Source of the DNA: Oscillospiraceae bacterium
GTDB lineage: Bacteria > Bacillota > Clostridia > Oscillospirales > CAG-272
Reading direction: 5' to 3'
Length of the DNA: 38,059 nucleotides
Assembly: GCA_015065215.1 (NCBI GenBank)
Contig: SVQT01000018.1
Coordinates: 1 to 38,059 of the forward strand
Shown in pieces: positions 15,261-24,243 of the stretch. The notes beneath the pieces are model-generated. The model was given only the letters and a program-made list of their open reading frames with translations, had not been told where the DNA came from and did no database searches. Position numbers and translations under genes: made by a program. Each line of letters opens with the position of its first letter. Within the stretch, counting starts at the first letter, position 1.

Positions 15261-15871
15261 TGCGCGTTGTATTAGCCTCCAAATCCCCCCGCCGTCGGGA
15301 AATCCTCTCCTCTCTGGGCATCGCCTTTGAGATTGTCAGCGCCGACGCCGACGAAAGCTCCACCATCACCGACCCGGCTCTTTTGGTACGGGAGCTTGCC
15401 CTGCGTAAAGGGCGCGCCACCCGTGCATTGCTTGAACGGGAGGGCAAATGGGATGCCGACACCCTGATCATTGCCGCCGACACAGTGGTCGCGACCGATC
15501 GGGAAATTCTTGGCAAGCCCCATGATGACGCTGATGCCGCCAGAATGCTACGTCTGCTCTCCGGCAGCACACACAAAGTCATTAGCGGCATTTCACTCTT
15601 AATCGGTGACCGCGAGATCGCCGGATTTGACAGCACCGCTGTTCACTTTGCCCCAATGAGCAATACCGATATTGATTGGTATGTGCAAAGCGGCGAGCCC
15701 CGCGACAAGGCAGGCGCTTATGCCGTACAAGGCCTTGCCTCGATTTTTATCCGGGGGCTGGAGGGATGCTATTTTAATGTAGTGGGGCTCCCGGTTCACC
15801 GTCTCAATGAGCTGCTCACCAAGTTTCTTGGTTTTGGCATCGTGGGCCTGCTCAAATCTTCTCGCGATTGA
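15260..15871 (+). CDS. maf: Maf-family nucleoside triphosphate pyrophosphatase
   Basis: A 203-residue Maf/HAM1-fold enzyme: N-terminal MRVVLASKSPRRREILSSLG, the catalytic-Asp region IIAADTVVA, and RMLRLLSGSTHKVISGIS. Maf proteins hydrolyse dTTP, UTP or modified nucleotides to monophosphates and are linked to house-cleaning of the nucleotide pool and to septum inhibition. Start ATG 15260 gives a 7-nt spacing to AGGAG and a one-base overlap with the dut stop; a GTG three bases upstream is less likely. Coupling with dut makes a coherent nucleotide-sanitising unit. Substrate preference within the family (dTTP/UTP type versus m7GTP/YceF type) is not resolved here. Confidence 0.93.
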   Translation: MRVVLASKSPRRREILSSLGIAFEIVSADADESSTITDPALLVRELALRKGRATRALLEREGKWDADTLIIAADTVVATDREILGKPHDDADAARMLRLLSGSTHKVISGISLLIGDREIAGFDSTAVHFAPMSNTDIDWYVQSGEPRDKAGAYAVQGLASIFIRGLEGCYFNVVGLPVHRLNELLTKFLGFGIVGLLKSSRD

Positions 15872-15895
15872 TACCGGTCACAAGCAACCGCTTTT

Positions 15896-15950
15896 CAGGA
15901 CGCCGAACACCGCAATACGCTTTTTGAAGTATTGCGGGGGCGGCGTCCTG
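15896..15950 (+). terminator. Two-storey hairpin after maf
   Basis: An outer 10-bp stem (CAGGACGCCG 15896-15905 with 15941-15950) encloses an inner 9-bp stem (CCGCAATAC 15910-15918 with 15929-15937), separated by a small AACA/GGG internal loop. It starts 24 bp after the maf stop. The U tail is weak (ATTTATTG), so termination is probable rather than certain. Confidence 0.55.
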
Positions 15951-16112
15951 ATTTATTGACAGCTTTTTGCGGTCTTTGGCAATTTTTTCTTTGTGTGATG
16001 ATTGCGTGACCTCCAAAATGTAAATAATTTTAAAACAGGAACGATTTTTTCACGCTACAAACACAAAAAAGTGTTATAATGCAATCTGTAATATTTTTTG
16101 AGGGGGATAATC

Positions 16113-19100
16113 ATGCTTTCGCTTCGTGAAATCGCAAAAACCTACATGAGCGGCGATACCGGCGTAACAGCGCTAAAGGGCGTGTCGATCGACTTTAGGG
16201 AAAGCGAATTCGTATCAATTCTGGGTCCTTCCGGCTGCGGCAAGACTACTCTGCTCAACGTCATTGGCGGCTTGGACCGTTATGACGGCGGCGACCTTGT
16301 GATCAACGGCCGATCCACCAAATCCTACAACGATGCCGATTGGGATACCTATCGCAACCATTCTATCGGCTTTGTCTTTCAAAGCTACAATCTGATCTCG
16401 CACCAGACAGTTCTTTCCAACGTGGAATTGGCGCTGACCCTTTCCGGTGTTTCCCGTGAAGAGCGCCGCCAGCGTGCCATAGAGGCGTTGGAAATGGTCG
16501 GGCTTGGCGATCAGATCCATAAAAAGCCCAATCAGATGTCGGGCGGTCAAATGCAACGTGTCGCCATCGCGAGAGCGTTGGTCAACGATCCGGATATTTT
16601 GCTGGCCGATGAGCCCACCGGCGCGCTGGATACCCAAACCAGCGTACAGGTCATGGAAATTCTGAAAGAGGTGGCCAAGACCAAGCTGGTTGTTATGGTT
16701 ACCCACAATCCGGAGCTCGCCGACCAGTACAGCACCCGCATCATTCGCTTGCGTGACGGCTTGATTACCGACGATACCAATCCCTACACCGCGCCAAAAG
16801 CGACCGCCCCCGCAAAAGGCACCGAGACCCAAGCAAGTGATGCCCCCGAAAAGGCGAGTGCCAAAAAAGAGGTAAAAAAGGGCAAAAAATCCATGTCCTT
16901 CCTCACCGCCCTTTCGCTGTCGCTCAACAACCTGCTGACCAAGAAGACCCGCACGCTGCTGGTCTCGGTAGCCGGCAGTATCGGCATCATTGGCATCGCG
17001 CTGATCCTGGCGCTTTCCAACGGCGTAAACCTCTTTATCGCGGGCGTGCAGGAGGAAACGCTGACCTCCTACCCCATCTCCATTACCGCCGAGACTTCGG
17101 ATTATGCCGCAATGCTTTCCGCTATGGTGGGGACCAGCGGCGAGGATAAAGAAAACCGCGACCCCAACAAGGTCTATGTTGACGACTCGATCAGCAATAT
17201 GGTACAGGCAATGGTCACGATGGATAAAAACAATCTGACCAAATTCAATGAGTATCTGATGAGCCGCTATGACGAAATCAAAGCCGATCTCACCGCCATA
17301 CAGTACTCCTACAATATGGACCTACAGATTTTTAACGGCAACAGCCCCTACGGTGACAAGGGTCTGATTCAGGTCAGCCCCTCCGGCGTTCTCTCAAACT
17401 TTGGCGATCAGTACTCCGGCCTGTCCGGTATCACCAGCGGCATCAGCATCTTCTCTGAGATCATGCCCGGCCGTGACGGCGAGCTCATCAACGCAACTGT
17501 AACCGAGCAATACAACATCGTAGACGGCAGATGGCCCGAGAAGGAAAACGAGCTCGTGCTGGTGGTAGACCGCAGCAATACCCTTTCGAACATCACCCTT
17601 TATATGTTGGGTATGCTGGATCCCGATGAAATGACAGCGATGATGGCCGCTATGATGGTGGGCGAAAAGTACGAGGCCAATACCGCAGGTCTTTCCTTTA
17701 CCTATCAGGATTTTTACGATCTGGATCTCTTCCTTGCCTACAACTCGGATTTTTATGAGGAGACCGGTGATCGCTACGATGCAAACGGCGCTTCCTTGCC
17801 CCTGTGGGGCGACAAACGCGATAAGGAAGGCTTTGAAGCTGGCTCGCTGCGCGAAAAGGGAATGAATTTGAAAATCGTAGGCGTGATCGCCCCCAACCCG
17901 GATGCCTCCTCGACCTCGATCTCCGGCTCGATCGGTTACACCGCGGCCTTGACCAAAGCCGTGCTGGCAAAGGTAGATGACAGCGCCATCGTCAAGCAGC
18001 AGATTGCCCATCCCACGCATGACGTACTCACAGGCCTCCCCTTTGCCATTGAGGATGCCGACACCCTGACTGAAGCGCAAAAGGTCGAAAAGCTCGAGAC
18101 GTACTTTGGCAGCCTCAATCCCGCCGAAAAAACAACCGCCTTCCTTGCCATTCGCACTGAGGTGACCGATGCCAAAATGGCAGAATACCTTGCCAAGATC
18201 AAGGAGGTCATCAACACCCCCGAAAAGAAAAAACAGTTCCTCATTGACCTTTACGGCTTTAACAGCGGTAACGGCTCGCTGGCCCCCGGCTCCTCTGCCA
18301 ACGAGGCAGTGGCCGCCCTGCTTCTTGCCATGAATGTCTACCCCGGCTTCACGCTGGAGCAGTATCAAACACAGGTCGTTCCCAACTTCTCCGCTATGTT
18401 CCAACTGGACGGCATTCCAATCACTCCCCAGGATAACCCCGATATTTATAACACCTACAGTGGGTTGATCTCCACGATGTATAACACAGCGGAAAAACTG
18501 GAGCGCGCCTTTGACAGCATGACCGAGACCACCTTTAAAATGGTGTACGGCTTGGTAGAAACGCAAAATGTGACCATCGAGGCAGCCAACCCTGCCGCCC
18601 CACACTTTGCCGCGTTTCTCGCAGGAACCCTTCCGGATATGCCCACCTCCGCGGAGCAACAGGAATTTCTGATCAAATACTTGTTCGGCGTAAACGGCAT
18701 CACCAACCCAGCCGACAGCCTTGCCATTTCGCTGATGGCTTATGTTAACGGGATGGATGCGACCACCCTTGCCGCCAAGTATTACACCACCCGCCTTGAC
18801 GCTGACGAGGCATTTAAAAACGATGCCATTGCCGCTTTGTTTGATGCTTACCGTGCGGATATGGTAGCAAATTCCCCCGCTGACTACGCCGCGCTGTATG
18901 CCAATCATATGCAAAAGGCAGAGAACACCTATGACGAAAATTTAGTCGCAATGGGCGCTAGCGTCAGTGAGGATTCTCTTACCACCATTAACATTTACCC
19001 CGTGGATTTTGAAGCCAAGGAACGCCTGGTTCAGGTGATCCGTGACTACAACAAGCAGGAGGGCCTGGCCGAGGAGGATCAGATCTCCTACACCGATATT

Positions 19101-19547
19101 ATGGGCATCATGATGTCCTCGGTCACCATCATTGTGGATGCCATCTCCTATGTGCTGATCGCCTTTGTTTCGATCTCGCTGGTGGTTTCCTCGATCATGA
19201 TCGGCATCATCACCTATATCTCGGTTCTGGAGCGCACCAAGGAGATCGGTATTCTCCGTGCCATTGGCGCCTCCAAGCGGGATATTTCCCGTGTGTTCAA
19301 TGCCGAAACGCTGATCATCGGCTTTGCCGCCGGTGCCATCGGCATTCTGACCACAGTACTCCTTTGCTTACCGATCAATCTGATCCTGCGGGCGCTGACC
19401 GATATGACCAATATCAAAGCGGTATTACCCGTTGGCGCCGCCTTTATTCTGATCGCCATCAGCATGCTGCTGACCTTGATCGCAGGCCTGCTTCCCTCTC
19501 GCATTGCCTCTAAGAAAGACCCTGTTGAGGCACTTCGAACCGAATAA
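16113..19547 (+). CDS. ABC transporter ATPase-FtsX fusion (MacB type) with very large ectodomain
   Basis: A 1144-residue fusion. Residues 1-225 are a MacB/LolD-type ATPase with Walker A GPSGCGKTT, signature MSGGQMQR, Walker B LLADEPTGALD and VMVTH. A charged Ala/Lys-rich linker follows to about 265, then the first membrane helix (LLVSVAGSIGIIGIALILAL, about 286-305). About 700 extracytoplasmic residues come next, with the three remaining FtsX helices at the C-terminus (from about 1000; GILRAIGASKRDISRVF is the typical cytoplasmic loop). MacB-type proteins act as mechanotransmitters or lipid/peptide extruders rather than classic channels. The ATG at 16113 follows GAGGGGG at a suitable distance. 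A TATAAT at 16075-16080 is a possible -10, with no clear -35. It is a single-gene unit ending in a strong terminator. Confidence 0.9.
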   Translation: MLSLREIAKTYMSGDTGVTALKGVSIDFRESEFVSILGPSGCGKTTLLNVIGGLDRYDGGDLVINGRSTKSYNDADWDTYRNHSIGFVFQSYNLISHQTVLSNVELALTLSGVSREERRQRAIEALEMVGLGDQIHKKPNQMSGGQMQRVAIARALVNDPDILLADEPTGALDTQTSVQVMEILKEVAKTKLVVMVTHNPELADQYSTRIIRLRDGLITDDTNPYTAPKATAPAKGTETQASDAPEKASAKKEVKKGKKSMSFLTALSLSLNNLLTKKTRTLLVSVAGSIGIIGIALILALSNGVNLFIAGVQEETLTSYPISITAETSDYAAMLSAMVGTSGEDKENRDPNKVYVDDSISNMVQAMVTMDKNNLTKFNEYLMSRYDEIKADLTAIQYSYNMDLQIFNGNSPYGDKGLIQVSPSGVLSNFGDQYSGLSGITSGISIFSEIMPGRDGELINATVTEQYNIVDGRWPEKENELVLVVDRSNTLSNITLYMLGMLDPDEMTAMMAAMMVGEKYEANTAGLSFTYQDFYDLDLFLAYNSDFYEETGDRYDANGASLPLWGDKRDKEGFEAGSLREKGMNLKIVGVIAPNPDASSTSISGSIGYTAALTKAVLAKVDDSAIVKQQIAHPTHDVLTGLPFAIEDADTLTEAQKVEKLETYFGSLNPAEKTTAFLAIRTEVTDAKMAEYLAKIKEVINTPEKKKQFLIDLYGFNSGNGSLAPGSSANEAVAALLLAMNVYPGFTLEQYQTQVVPNFSAMFQLDGIPITPQDNPDIYNTYSGLISTMYNTAEKLERAFDSMTETTFKMVYGLVETQNVTIEAANPAAPHFAAFLAGTLPDMPTSAEQQEFLIKYLFGVNGITNPADSLAISLMAYVNGMDATTLAAKYYTTRLDADEAFKNDAIAALFDAYRADMVANSPADYAALYANHMQKAENTYDENLVAMGASVSEDSLTTINIYPVDFEAKERLVQVIRDYNKQEGLAEEDQISYTDIMGIMMSSVTIIVDAISYVLIAFVSISLVVSSIMIGIITYISVLERTKEIGILRAIGASKRDISRVFNAETLIIGFAAGAIGILTTVLLCLPINLILRALTDMTNIKAVLPVGAAFILIAISMLLTLIAGLLPSRIASKKDPVEALRTE

Positions 19548-19550
19548 CAA

Positions 19551-19587
19551 AACACCGCCATGTTCTGTCGAACATGGCGGTGTTTTT
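19551..19587 (+). terminator. Strong intrinsic terminator of the MacB-type gene
   Basis: AACACCGCCATGTTC (19551-19565) pairs perfectly over 15 bp with 19570-19584 around a TGTC tetraloop, followed by further T residues. It starts 4 bp after the stop. Confidence 0.95.
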
Positions 19588-19603
19588 GAAAAAGGTGATA
19601 GCG

Positions 19604-19635
19604 CACCCCCGCCCGCTTTTTAGCGGGCGGGGGTG
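19604..19635 (-). terminator. GC-rich terminator hairpin of the DUF4340 operon
   Basis: CACCCCCGCCCGCT (19604-19617) pairs perfectly over 14 bp with 19622-19635 around a TTTT loop. It lies 4 bp past the DUF4340 stop on the minus strand. The T run follows only about 10 nt later and coincides with the tail of the opposing terminator. Confidence 0.7.
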
Positions 19636-19639
19636 TTGA

Positions 19640-21796
19640 TTAGTCTTTGGCATCGGGATCAATGACATCCGCTTCGTTTTTGCTGAGCACTCTGCCAATA
19701 TCATTGATAATCTTATTGACACGGCTTTGCAACATATAGAAGTTGCCGTTGCCGTTCAAGGTCATATAAGCGCCTCTTCCGCTGGACGCGCTTTCAGACC
19801 AGAAGCAATACGTGCGCGTAATGGTCTCTTCGCCGGTTTCATAGGTCAGCGTGATCTTCAGATCCGGTTCGGTCGCCTTCAAGCTTTCTTGCAGATCCTC
19901 ACTGCCCTTCGGCATAGATCCCTCCAGATTAGAAGCGATCAGGCTTCCGTAGAAGTAGTTAAAGCGTTGGTCCTTCAGCTTCGGCACATCAGAGGTCTCA
20001 TCCGCTATGATCTCGCCAATACCGTTATAGGTGGCGTAAACCTTCATATAAGACGTGACCGTTTTATCCGCACCCGAAACAGGATTGCCCTTCTCGTCTA
20101 CATAACTCACATCAAATAGCACATGGTTCACGCCGGTCAAGCCTGCCGTGGTGCCAGCGCCACCGATGCTAATCTCCATCTTAGCCAAATAGCCAAGATT
20201 GCCGTTAAAGATGGTGTTATTGACCCATTTATAGTCATCCCATTCCAAAAATTCCATTTGCGTACGGGCAACCTCTACGATCATATCAAAAACTTCATTA
20301 TACATATAGAAGACATCGATACCGTCGTCGTTGCGCTTGAGAGGGCTCACCCAAATCTGGTGCATGACTTGCTCGTCCCGCACAGGCTCATAGTCACCCT
20401 CCTCGCCCTTGCGAGAACCGTTTAAGGTAAACTCCATGGCATAGGCAACGCCATGTTTTTCAACAAAATCCTTTAAATTCTCCTCGGTATCCGAGTGATC
20501 CCGATAGAGTTGCACCGTGCGCAGCGGGGCAAGATCCATGATATACTGCAAGCAAACGTCCGCTTGATAATCATTAATGGCATAGCCGGCCAGATTGCCC
20601 TGCGCATAATAGGGGATATTGGAATAGAAGGTCCCTTTACGCTTTTCGATGGGTTCATAAGAAAATTTCACAATCTGCTTAAAGGTAGAGAGATCGGTAG
20701 AAACCGAGCCGCCACCGGCGCTTAAAATGGTAAAGTCAGTAACGTCGAAGTAGTTGGTGGATCCAACGCCGGCCGTTACCGTAGGGGTCACATACGCCTC
20801 CAACGAACAAAGCATGGTACCGGAAAGCGTGGAGTTATAATCTCCCTCTTCCAGTTGTTGCAGGATATAAACCTCGTCATGCCCCGCATAGCGGGCATAA
20901 TAACCGGTATCGTCCAAAATGATATTACCAATGATGACCTTATGGGTAATGCCCCCGGTGGTGGTAATGATGAAATACTGTTTGGCGTCATCAGGGTTTT
21001 CGGGCAAGCCGTATTCTGCGTAGCCATTGTCACGGAAGCCCTGCGCGTCAGGATTGCTTTCCGAAAGATCCAACCGGGCCACGGTATTGGTATAGCCGGT
21101 CAGCGAGATCAGAGTAGCAAACATGGTGCTGTCATAAGGGGTATCCGGATGCCCCTCCAAAGCAAAGGTATCTTCCTTTTGACGAACAAATTTGAACGTG
21201 TCCTTTTCGTTTTTAACCTCAATGGACGCAATATCCTTTCGTTCGATCATCGGATAGAGCAAAATGTCATAGCTGCCGTCAGTGGCGTTGAAATAAATAT
21301 CCTCGGTACCGTTCATCAAGGGCACCGCCACAACGCTTGATTTGCCGGTGGCCTGATCTACTGTTACAAGGATCTGATCCTTTGTTTTATAAAGGCCGTC
21401 AGAGGTCGTTTCACACAGGTCGCCGCCCTTGGCGAACATGGCATAAACACCGTCTTTTTTCTTAACATAATATTTGGTGCCGTCCTGATCCATCACACGG
21501 GAGCCGTCAGCATACTGAACCGGATGGCGGTCGGTGAGCAGACTGACCGGAATATAAACAGCACCCAACAAAATCGCTACCGCCAACAAAATGACCAACA
21601 GCTTGCGTTGTCGCTTTAGCGCGCTGCGGCGGCGGGGCTTGGTGGTGGGAAATGTGCTGGAGGTATACAGCGTGGAGGCATTCTCTTTTTGCTCTGCCTC
21701 AGGCTCTTTAGGCGCTGGCAAGGGGGTCGCCTCGTCGTTTGGCTCACCTTGAAGCGCCTTTTCTTCTTCTAAGGGTTGATTGTTTTCGGGTATCAT
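19640..21796 (-). CDS. DUF4340-domain membrane-anchored protein of a Gld-type export operon
   Basis: A 718-residue protein. An acidic, Pro/Glu-rich cytoplasmic tail (1-55) is followed by a basic stretch (KPRRRSALKRQRK), one transmembrane helix (LLVILLAVAILLGAVYIPV, about 67-86) and a long extracytoplasmic region with DUF4340-like repeats (KDIASIEVKNEKDTFKFVRQ and FALEGHPDTPYDSTMFATLI). DUF4340 proteins are known mainly as neighbours of GldG-type ABC accessory proteins; their biochemical role is unknown. Its ATG overlaps the GldG-like stop by 4 bp (ATGA), with AAGGAG upstream, so it is translated as a unit with GldG. It is longer than many DUF4340 proteins because of the N-terminal tail and long C-terminal half. 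Confidence 0.82.
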   Translation of the reverse strand: MIPENNQPLEEEKALQGEPNDEATPLPAPKEPEAEQKENASTLYTSSTFPTTKPRRRSALKRQRKLLVILLAVAILLGAVYIPVSLLTDRHPVQYADGSRVMDQDGTKYYVKKKDGVYAMFAKGGDLCETTSDGLYKTKDQILVTVDQATGKSSVVAVPLMNGTEDIYFNATDGSYDILLYPMIERKDIASIEVKNEKDTFKFVRQKEDTFALEGHPDTPYDSTMFATLISLTGYTNTVARLDLSESNPDAQGFRDNGYAEYGLPENPDDAKQYFIITTTGGITHKVIIGNIILDDTGYYARYAGHDEVYILQQLEEGDYNSTLSGTMLCSLEAYVTPTVTAGVGSTNYFDVTDFTILSAGGGSVSTDLSTFKQIVKFSYEPIEKRKGTFYSNIPYYAQGNLAGYAINDYQADVCLQYIMDLAPLRTVQLYRDHSDTEENLKDFVEKHGVAYAMEFTLNGSRKGEEGDYEPVRDEQVMHQIWVSPLKRNDDGIDVFYMYNEVFDMIVEVARTQMEFLEWDDYKWVNNTIFNGNLGYLAKMEISIGGAGTTAGLTGVNHVLFDVSYVDEKGNPVSGADKTVTSYMKVYATYNGIGEIIADETSDVPKLKDQRFNYFYGSLIASNLEGSMPKGSEDLQESLKATEPDLKITLTYETGEETITRTYCFWSESASSGRGAYMTLNGNGNFYMLQSRVNKIINDIGRVLSKNEADVIDPDAKD

Positions 21797-23379
21797 GCGT
21801 ATTTTCTCCTTACCATAATAACAACACCTGTCACAAAGATCGCAAGTGCCGGCACAACGGTCAGCACGACCGTGTACTGATTGGCGGCAGAGGCGGTGAT
21901 AGAGTCAATCTCGGTATCGGTAAAGTACTTGCAATCAAGAGACACAGAAACCTGCGCGCCGCCCATTGCGTGGCAAGCTCTGGTCAAAACGGCATGGTTG
22001 GCATAGCTGCTGTCAAGAGCGCCGGCAGAGGCGAATTCGGTAGAAGCGCAAGCAAACAAATAAGAGTTTCCGCCGCTTTTCAAGATTTCTCTGGTCACGG
22101 TCATATACTTAAACGGGGCATCGGCATCCAATTTCTTTCCTCCGGCTTCCGCAAACGCGCTATTGGTCGATGTGTAGACATCATACAGTGCGCGGTTGGT
22201 ACCGTTGGCATAGTAAGCACCGTACGTATAGGTGTCACCGTTTGTATCCGGCTCAGAGGTCAGCGTCGTCCAGTTGGTGTTGGCCGGCATTTGAATAGCG
22301 CCGGTATATTTAAAGACGGCGGGCTTGGGATTTGTAGCATCAAGCAATTGCTTTGTGATCGAATTACCAAGACCGGTTTTGGCGGGCACCGCCTTATTGA
22401 TGATGCCGTCCGGATCAAAGGAATTTTTGGTATCTTTGATCAGGTAGTTAGAGACCTGATTGGTCATTGCATCAGTGTTTCGGGCGATCTGCACCCCCCA
22501 GTCCTGGAGGAATGCCTCTAACTGAGACAGCTCAGGCGTTTCGTGGTCAAAAAAGAACATCACGGCGCACTCACGCTTTTTCAACAAAGCATCCAGTTTG
22601 GCAAGCTCATTGTCACCGTCAGGCGTATGGAAATCCTCCTGCGGGTCAAAGATCAGTAGCAAGCGGCAGTTCTCCGGCACCGGATCGGTAGAAAGGCTGA
22701 TCGGCTTTATTTCATAGCCGGTCTCGTACAACAATTCCAAAAACGCCTGGCTAATCTCTTCCCCATGATCAATCGTAACACAAGCCACAGGAACATCCAC
22801 CTGGGTCACCGCCAGAATGCCGGATACCAGACGCTGTTCCCCGTTGTAGCCGATGATCGAGGTACCTGTACTATCATAAGTATAGAGCGCGTTGAGCGCA
22901 TAGACACGGGATTGGGTCTTTTGCTCAACCTGGTTGGTGGTGGGATTGGTCGCCTCAAAGGTGCTGGTCACGATGATGCTGTAGCTATTCAGGGACTGTC
23001 CTGAGCTTTCCTTGTACTGGGATACCGCCGAAGGGTTGGTCAGAATATCCACATACCGCACCTTAATATTGTCATATCTCTCGGTCATTTCGGCCACGGT
23101 ATAAAGGGGGTAGCGCAGCGACGGCTCGGCCTCCAGATCCTTTTTTGGGGAACAGAAAATGATGGTCACTTCCCGATCCGTCTTGACCTTATCGAGCAGT
23201 TCTTTTGCCTCATCCGACAGCGTGTAAATCTGCTCAGCAGTCATATCAATATACCAAGTGAACCGCTCGAACAGGGCGGTAAAAATGGCATTGATCAAAA
23301 TAACGGCGGCAATGATCGCCACGGTCAGCGCCACAGAAACACTGCCATGGCGAAATTTTTTGCTTTGAGTAATCTTCAT
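21793..23379 (-). CDS. GldG-family ABC accessory protein
   Basis: A 528-residue protein with an N-terminal transmembrane helix (about 12-35) followed by YIDMTAEQIYTLSDEAKELLDK, the characteristic start of the GldG/ABC-type uncharacterised family. A Rossmann-like extracytoplasmic domain follows, with RRLLLIFDPQEDF-like strands, and there is a second transmembrane helix at the C-terminus (VLTVVPALAIFVTGVVIMV) ending RRKYA. The ATG at 23379 has GGAGG 8 nt upstream; a GTG 9 nt earlier is less likely. In Bacteroidota GldG works with GldA and GldF in gliding and secretion; in Clostridia the complex has no known gliding function. It is encoded between the permease and the DUF4340 protein and overlaps the latter. 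Confidence 0.88.
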   Translation of the reverse strand: MKITQSKKFRHGSVSVALTVAIIAAVILINAIFTALFERFTWYIDMTAEQIYTLSDEAKELLDKVKTDREVTIIFCSPKKDLEAEPSLRYPLYTVAEMTERYDNIKVRYVDILTNPSAVSQYKESSGQSLNSYSIIVTSTFEATNPTTNQVEQKTQSRVYALNALYTYDSTGTSIIGYNGEQRLVSGILAVTQVDVPVACVTIDHGEEISQAFLELLYETGYEIKPISLSTDPVPENCRLLLIFDPQEDFHTPDGDNELAKLDALLKKRECAVMFFFDHETPELSQLEAFLQDWGVQIARNTDAMTNQVSNYLIKDTKNSFDPDGIINKAVPAKTGLGNSITKQLLDATNPKPAVFKYTGAIQMPANTNWTTLTSEPDTNGDTYTYGAYYANGTNRALYDVYTSTNSAFAEAGGKKLDADAPFKYMTVTREILKSGGNSYLFACASTEFASAGALDSSYANHAVLTRACHAMGGAQVSVSLDCKYFTDTEIDSITASAANQYTVVLTVVPALAIFVTGVVIMVRRKYA

Positions 23380-23394
23380 CACTGTCACCTCCTA

Positions 23395-24138
23395 TCAGCC
23401 CCAACGGCGCTTATCGTAAATGCGCACCGTTAAGAACAAGAATACACCGGATATGGAAATATAGTAAAGCAACGCGGAAAAATCAAAGAGCCCATAGGCG
23501 AATTTATCAAAGCGGGACAAAACCGAGATCCAATCCAGCACAGAAGTGATAAAGTTAGAGCCGATAAAATGATTGAAAATGCCCACTAAAATCATAAAGG
23601 CAATGGCGGCAACCGACAAAACGGCGGCGGCAAGCTGATTTTCGGTCAATGCGGAAATAAAAAGTCCGACAGCGATAAAGCAAGCGCCGATCAGAATAAC
23701 GCCCAAAAGACAGCCGACGATCTGCCCGAAGACCGGTCCCACATGCACGCCCACGGCGGCGGCCTTCTTTTCGGTAATGGCATAGGAAAAGAGGGGGAAG
23801 AAGTTGATGCAGGATACCAGCACCGAGGAAACAAACAAGGTCAGCGCCGCCAGGTATTTGCCAACCACCATACCGGTCAAGGTTACCGGGGCGGTCATCA
23901 GCAGCTGTTCTGTGCGCATTTTCCGTTCCTCCGCGAACAAGCGCATGGTCAGAAGCGGAATCAGGATGATAAAGGTAAAGATCATGTACTGGAAATAAGT
24001 AGTGGTATCATAGCTTGCCTGTTGAATGGTGGTGTAGGCGCAGATCAAGGCCGCGGCGGCCAAAAAAATGCCGGTATACACATAACCAATGGGGCTGATG
24101 AAATACGCACGCAATTCCTTTTTGAAAATAGCAAACAT
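23395..24138 (-). CDS. ABC-2 type permease (GldF-like)
   Basis: A 247-residue, six-helix integral membrane protein starting MFAIFKKELRAYFISPIGYV, the usual N-terminus of GldF-like ABC-2 permeases. LFAEERKMRTEQLLMTAP is the conserved cytoplasmic loop that contacts the ATPase, and the protein ends in RIYDKRRWG. Start choice: the ATG at 24138 fits the family but its ribosome binding site (AAAGGAG, 24162-24168) is 23 nt away; a TTG at 24153 has normal spacing. A perfect hairpin between them would bring the site to 7 nt from the ATG, so the ATG is preferred. It pairs with the upstream ATPase and downstream GldG-like protein to form a putative export or membrane-remodelling complex; the substrate is unknown. 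Confidence 0.88.
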   Translation of the reverse strand: MFAIFKKELRAYFISPIGYVYTGIFLAAAALICAYTTIQQASYDTTTYFQYMIFTFIILIPLLTMRLFAEERKMRTEQLLMTAPVTLTGMVVGKYLAALTLFVSSVLVSCINFFPLFSYAITEKKAAAVGVHVGPVFGQIVGCLLGVILIGACFIAVGLFISALTENQLAAAVLSVAAIAFMILVGIFNHFIGSNFITSVLDWISVLSRFDKFAYGLFDFSALLYYISISGVFLFLTVRIYDKRRWG

Positions 24139-24145
24139 AATTTCA

Positions 24146-24161
24146 ATCGGCAAATGCCGAT
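24146..24161 (-). promoter_or_regulatory. Hairpin between ribosome binding site and start codon of the permease gene
   Basis: On the minus strand ATCGGCA-TT-TGCCGAT is a perfect 7-bp inverted repeat placed directly between AAAGGAG (24162-24168) and the ATG (24136-24138). Folded, it leaves about 7 nt between the ribosome binding site and the ATG. The alternative TTG start (24151-24153) lies in the loop and stem. Confidence 0.55.
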
Positions 24162-24243
24162 CTCCTTTCTTTGGAATGCAATATCGCTTGGCTCAAATCA
24201 AAGCCACGGAGAAAAAGCGAGAGGGCGCCAATCGCGCAAGCCG

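Noticed and set aside
17394-18914. A 506-codon minus-strand frame within the MacB-type gene
   Set aside because: It is a shadow caused by biased third codon positions. It has no ribosome binding site or recognisable domain.
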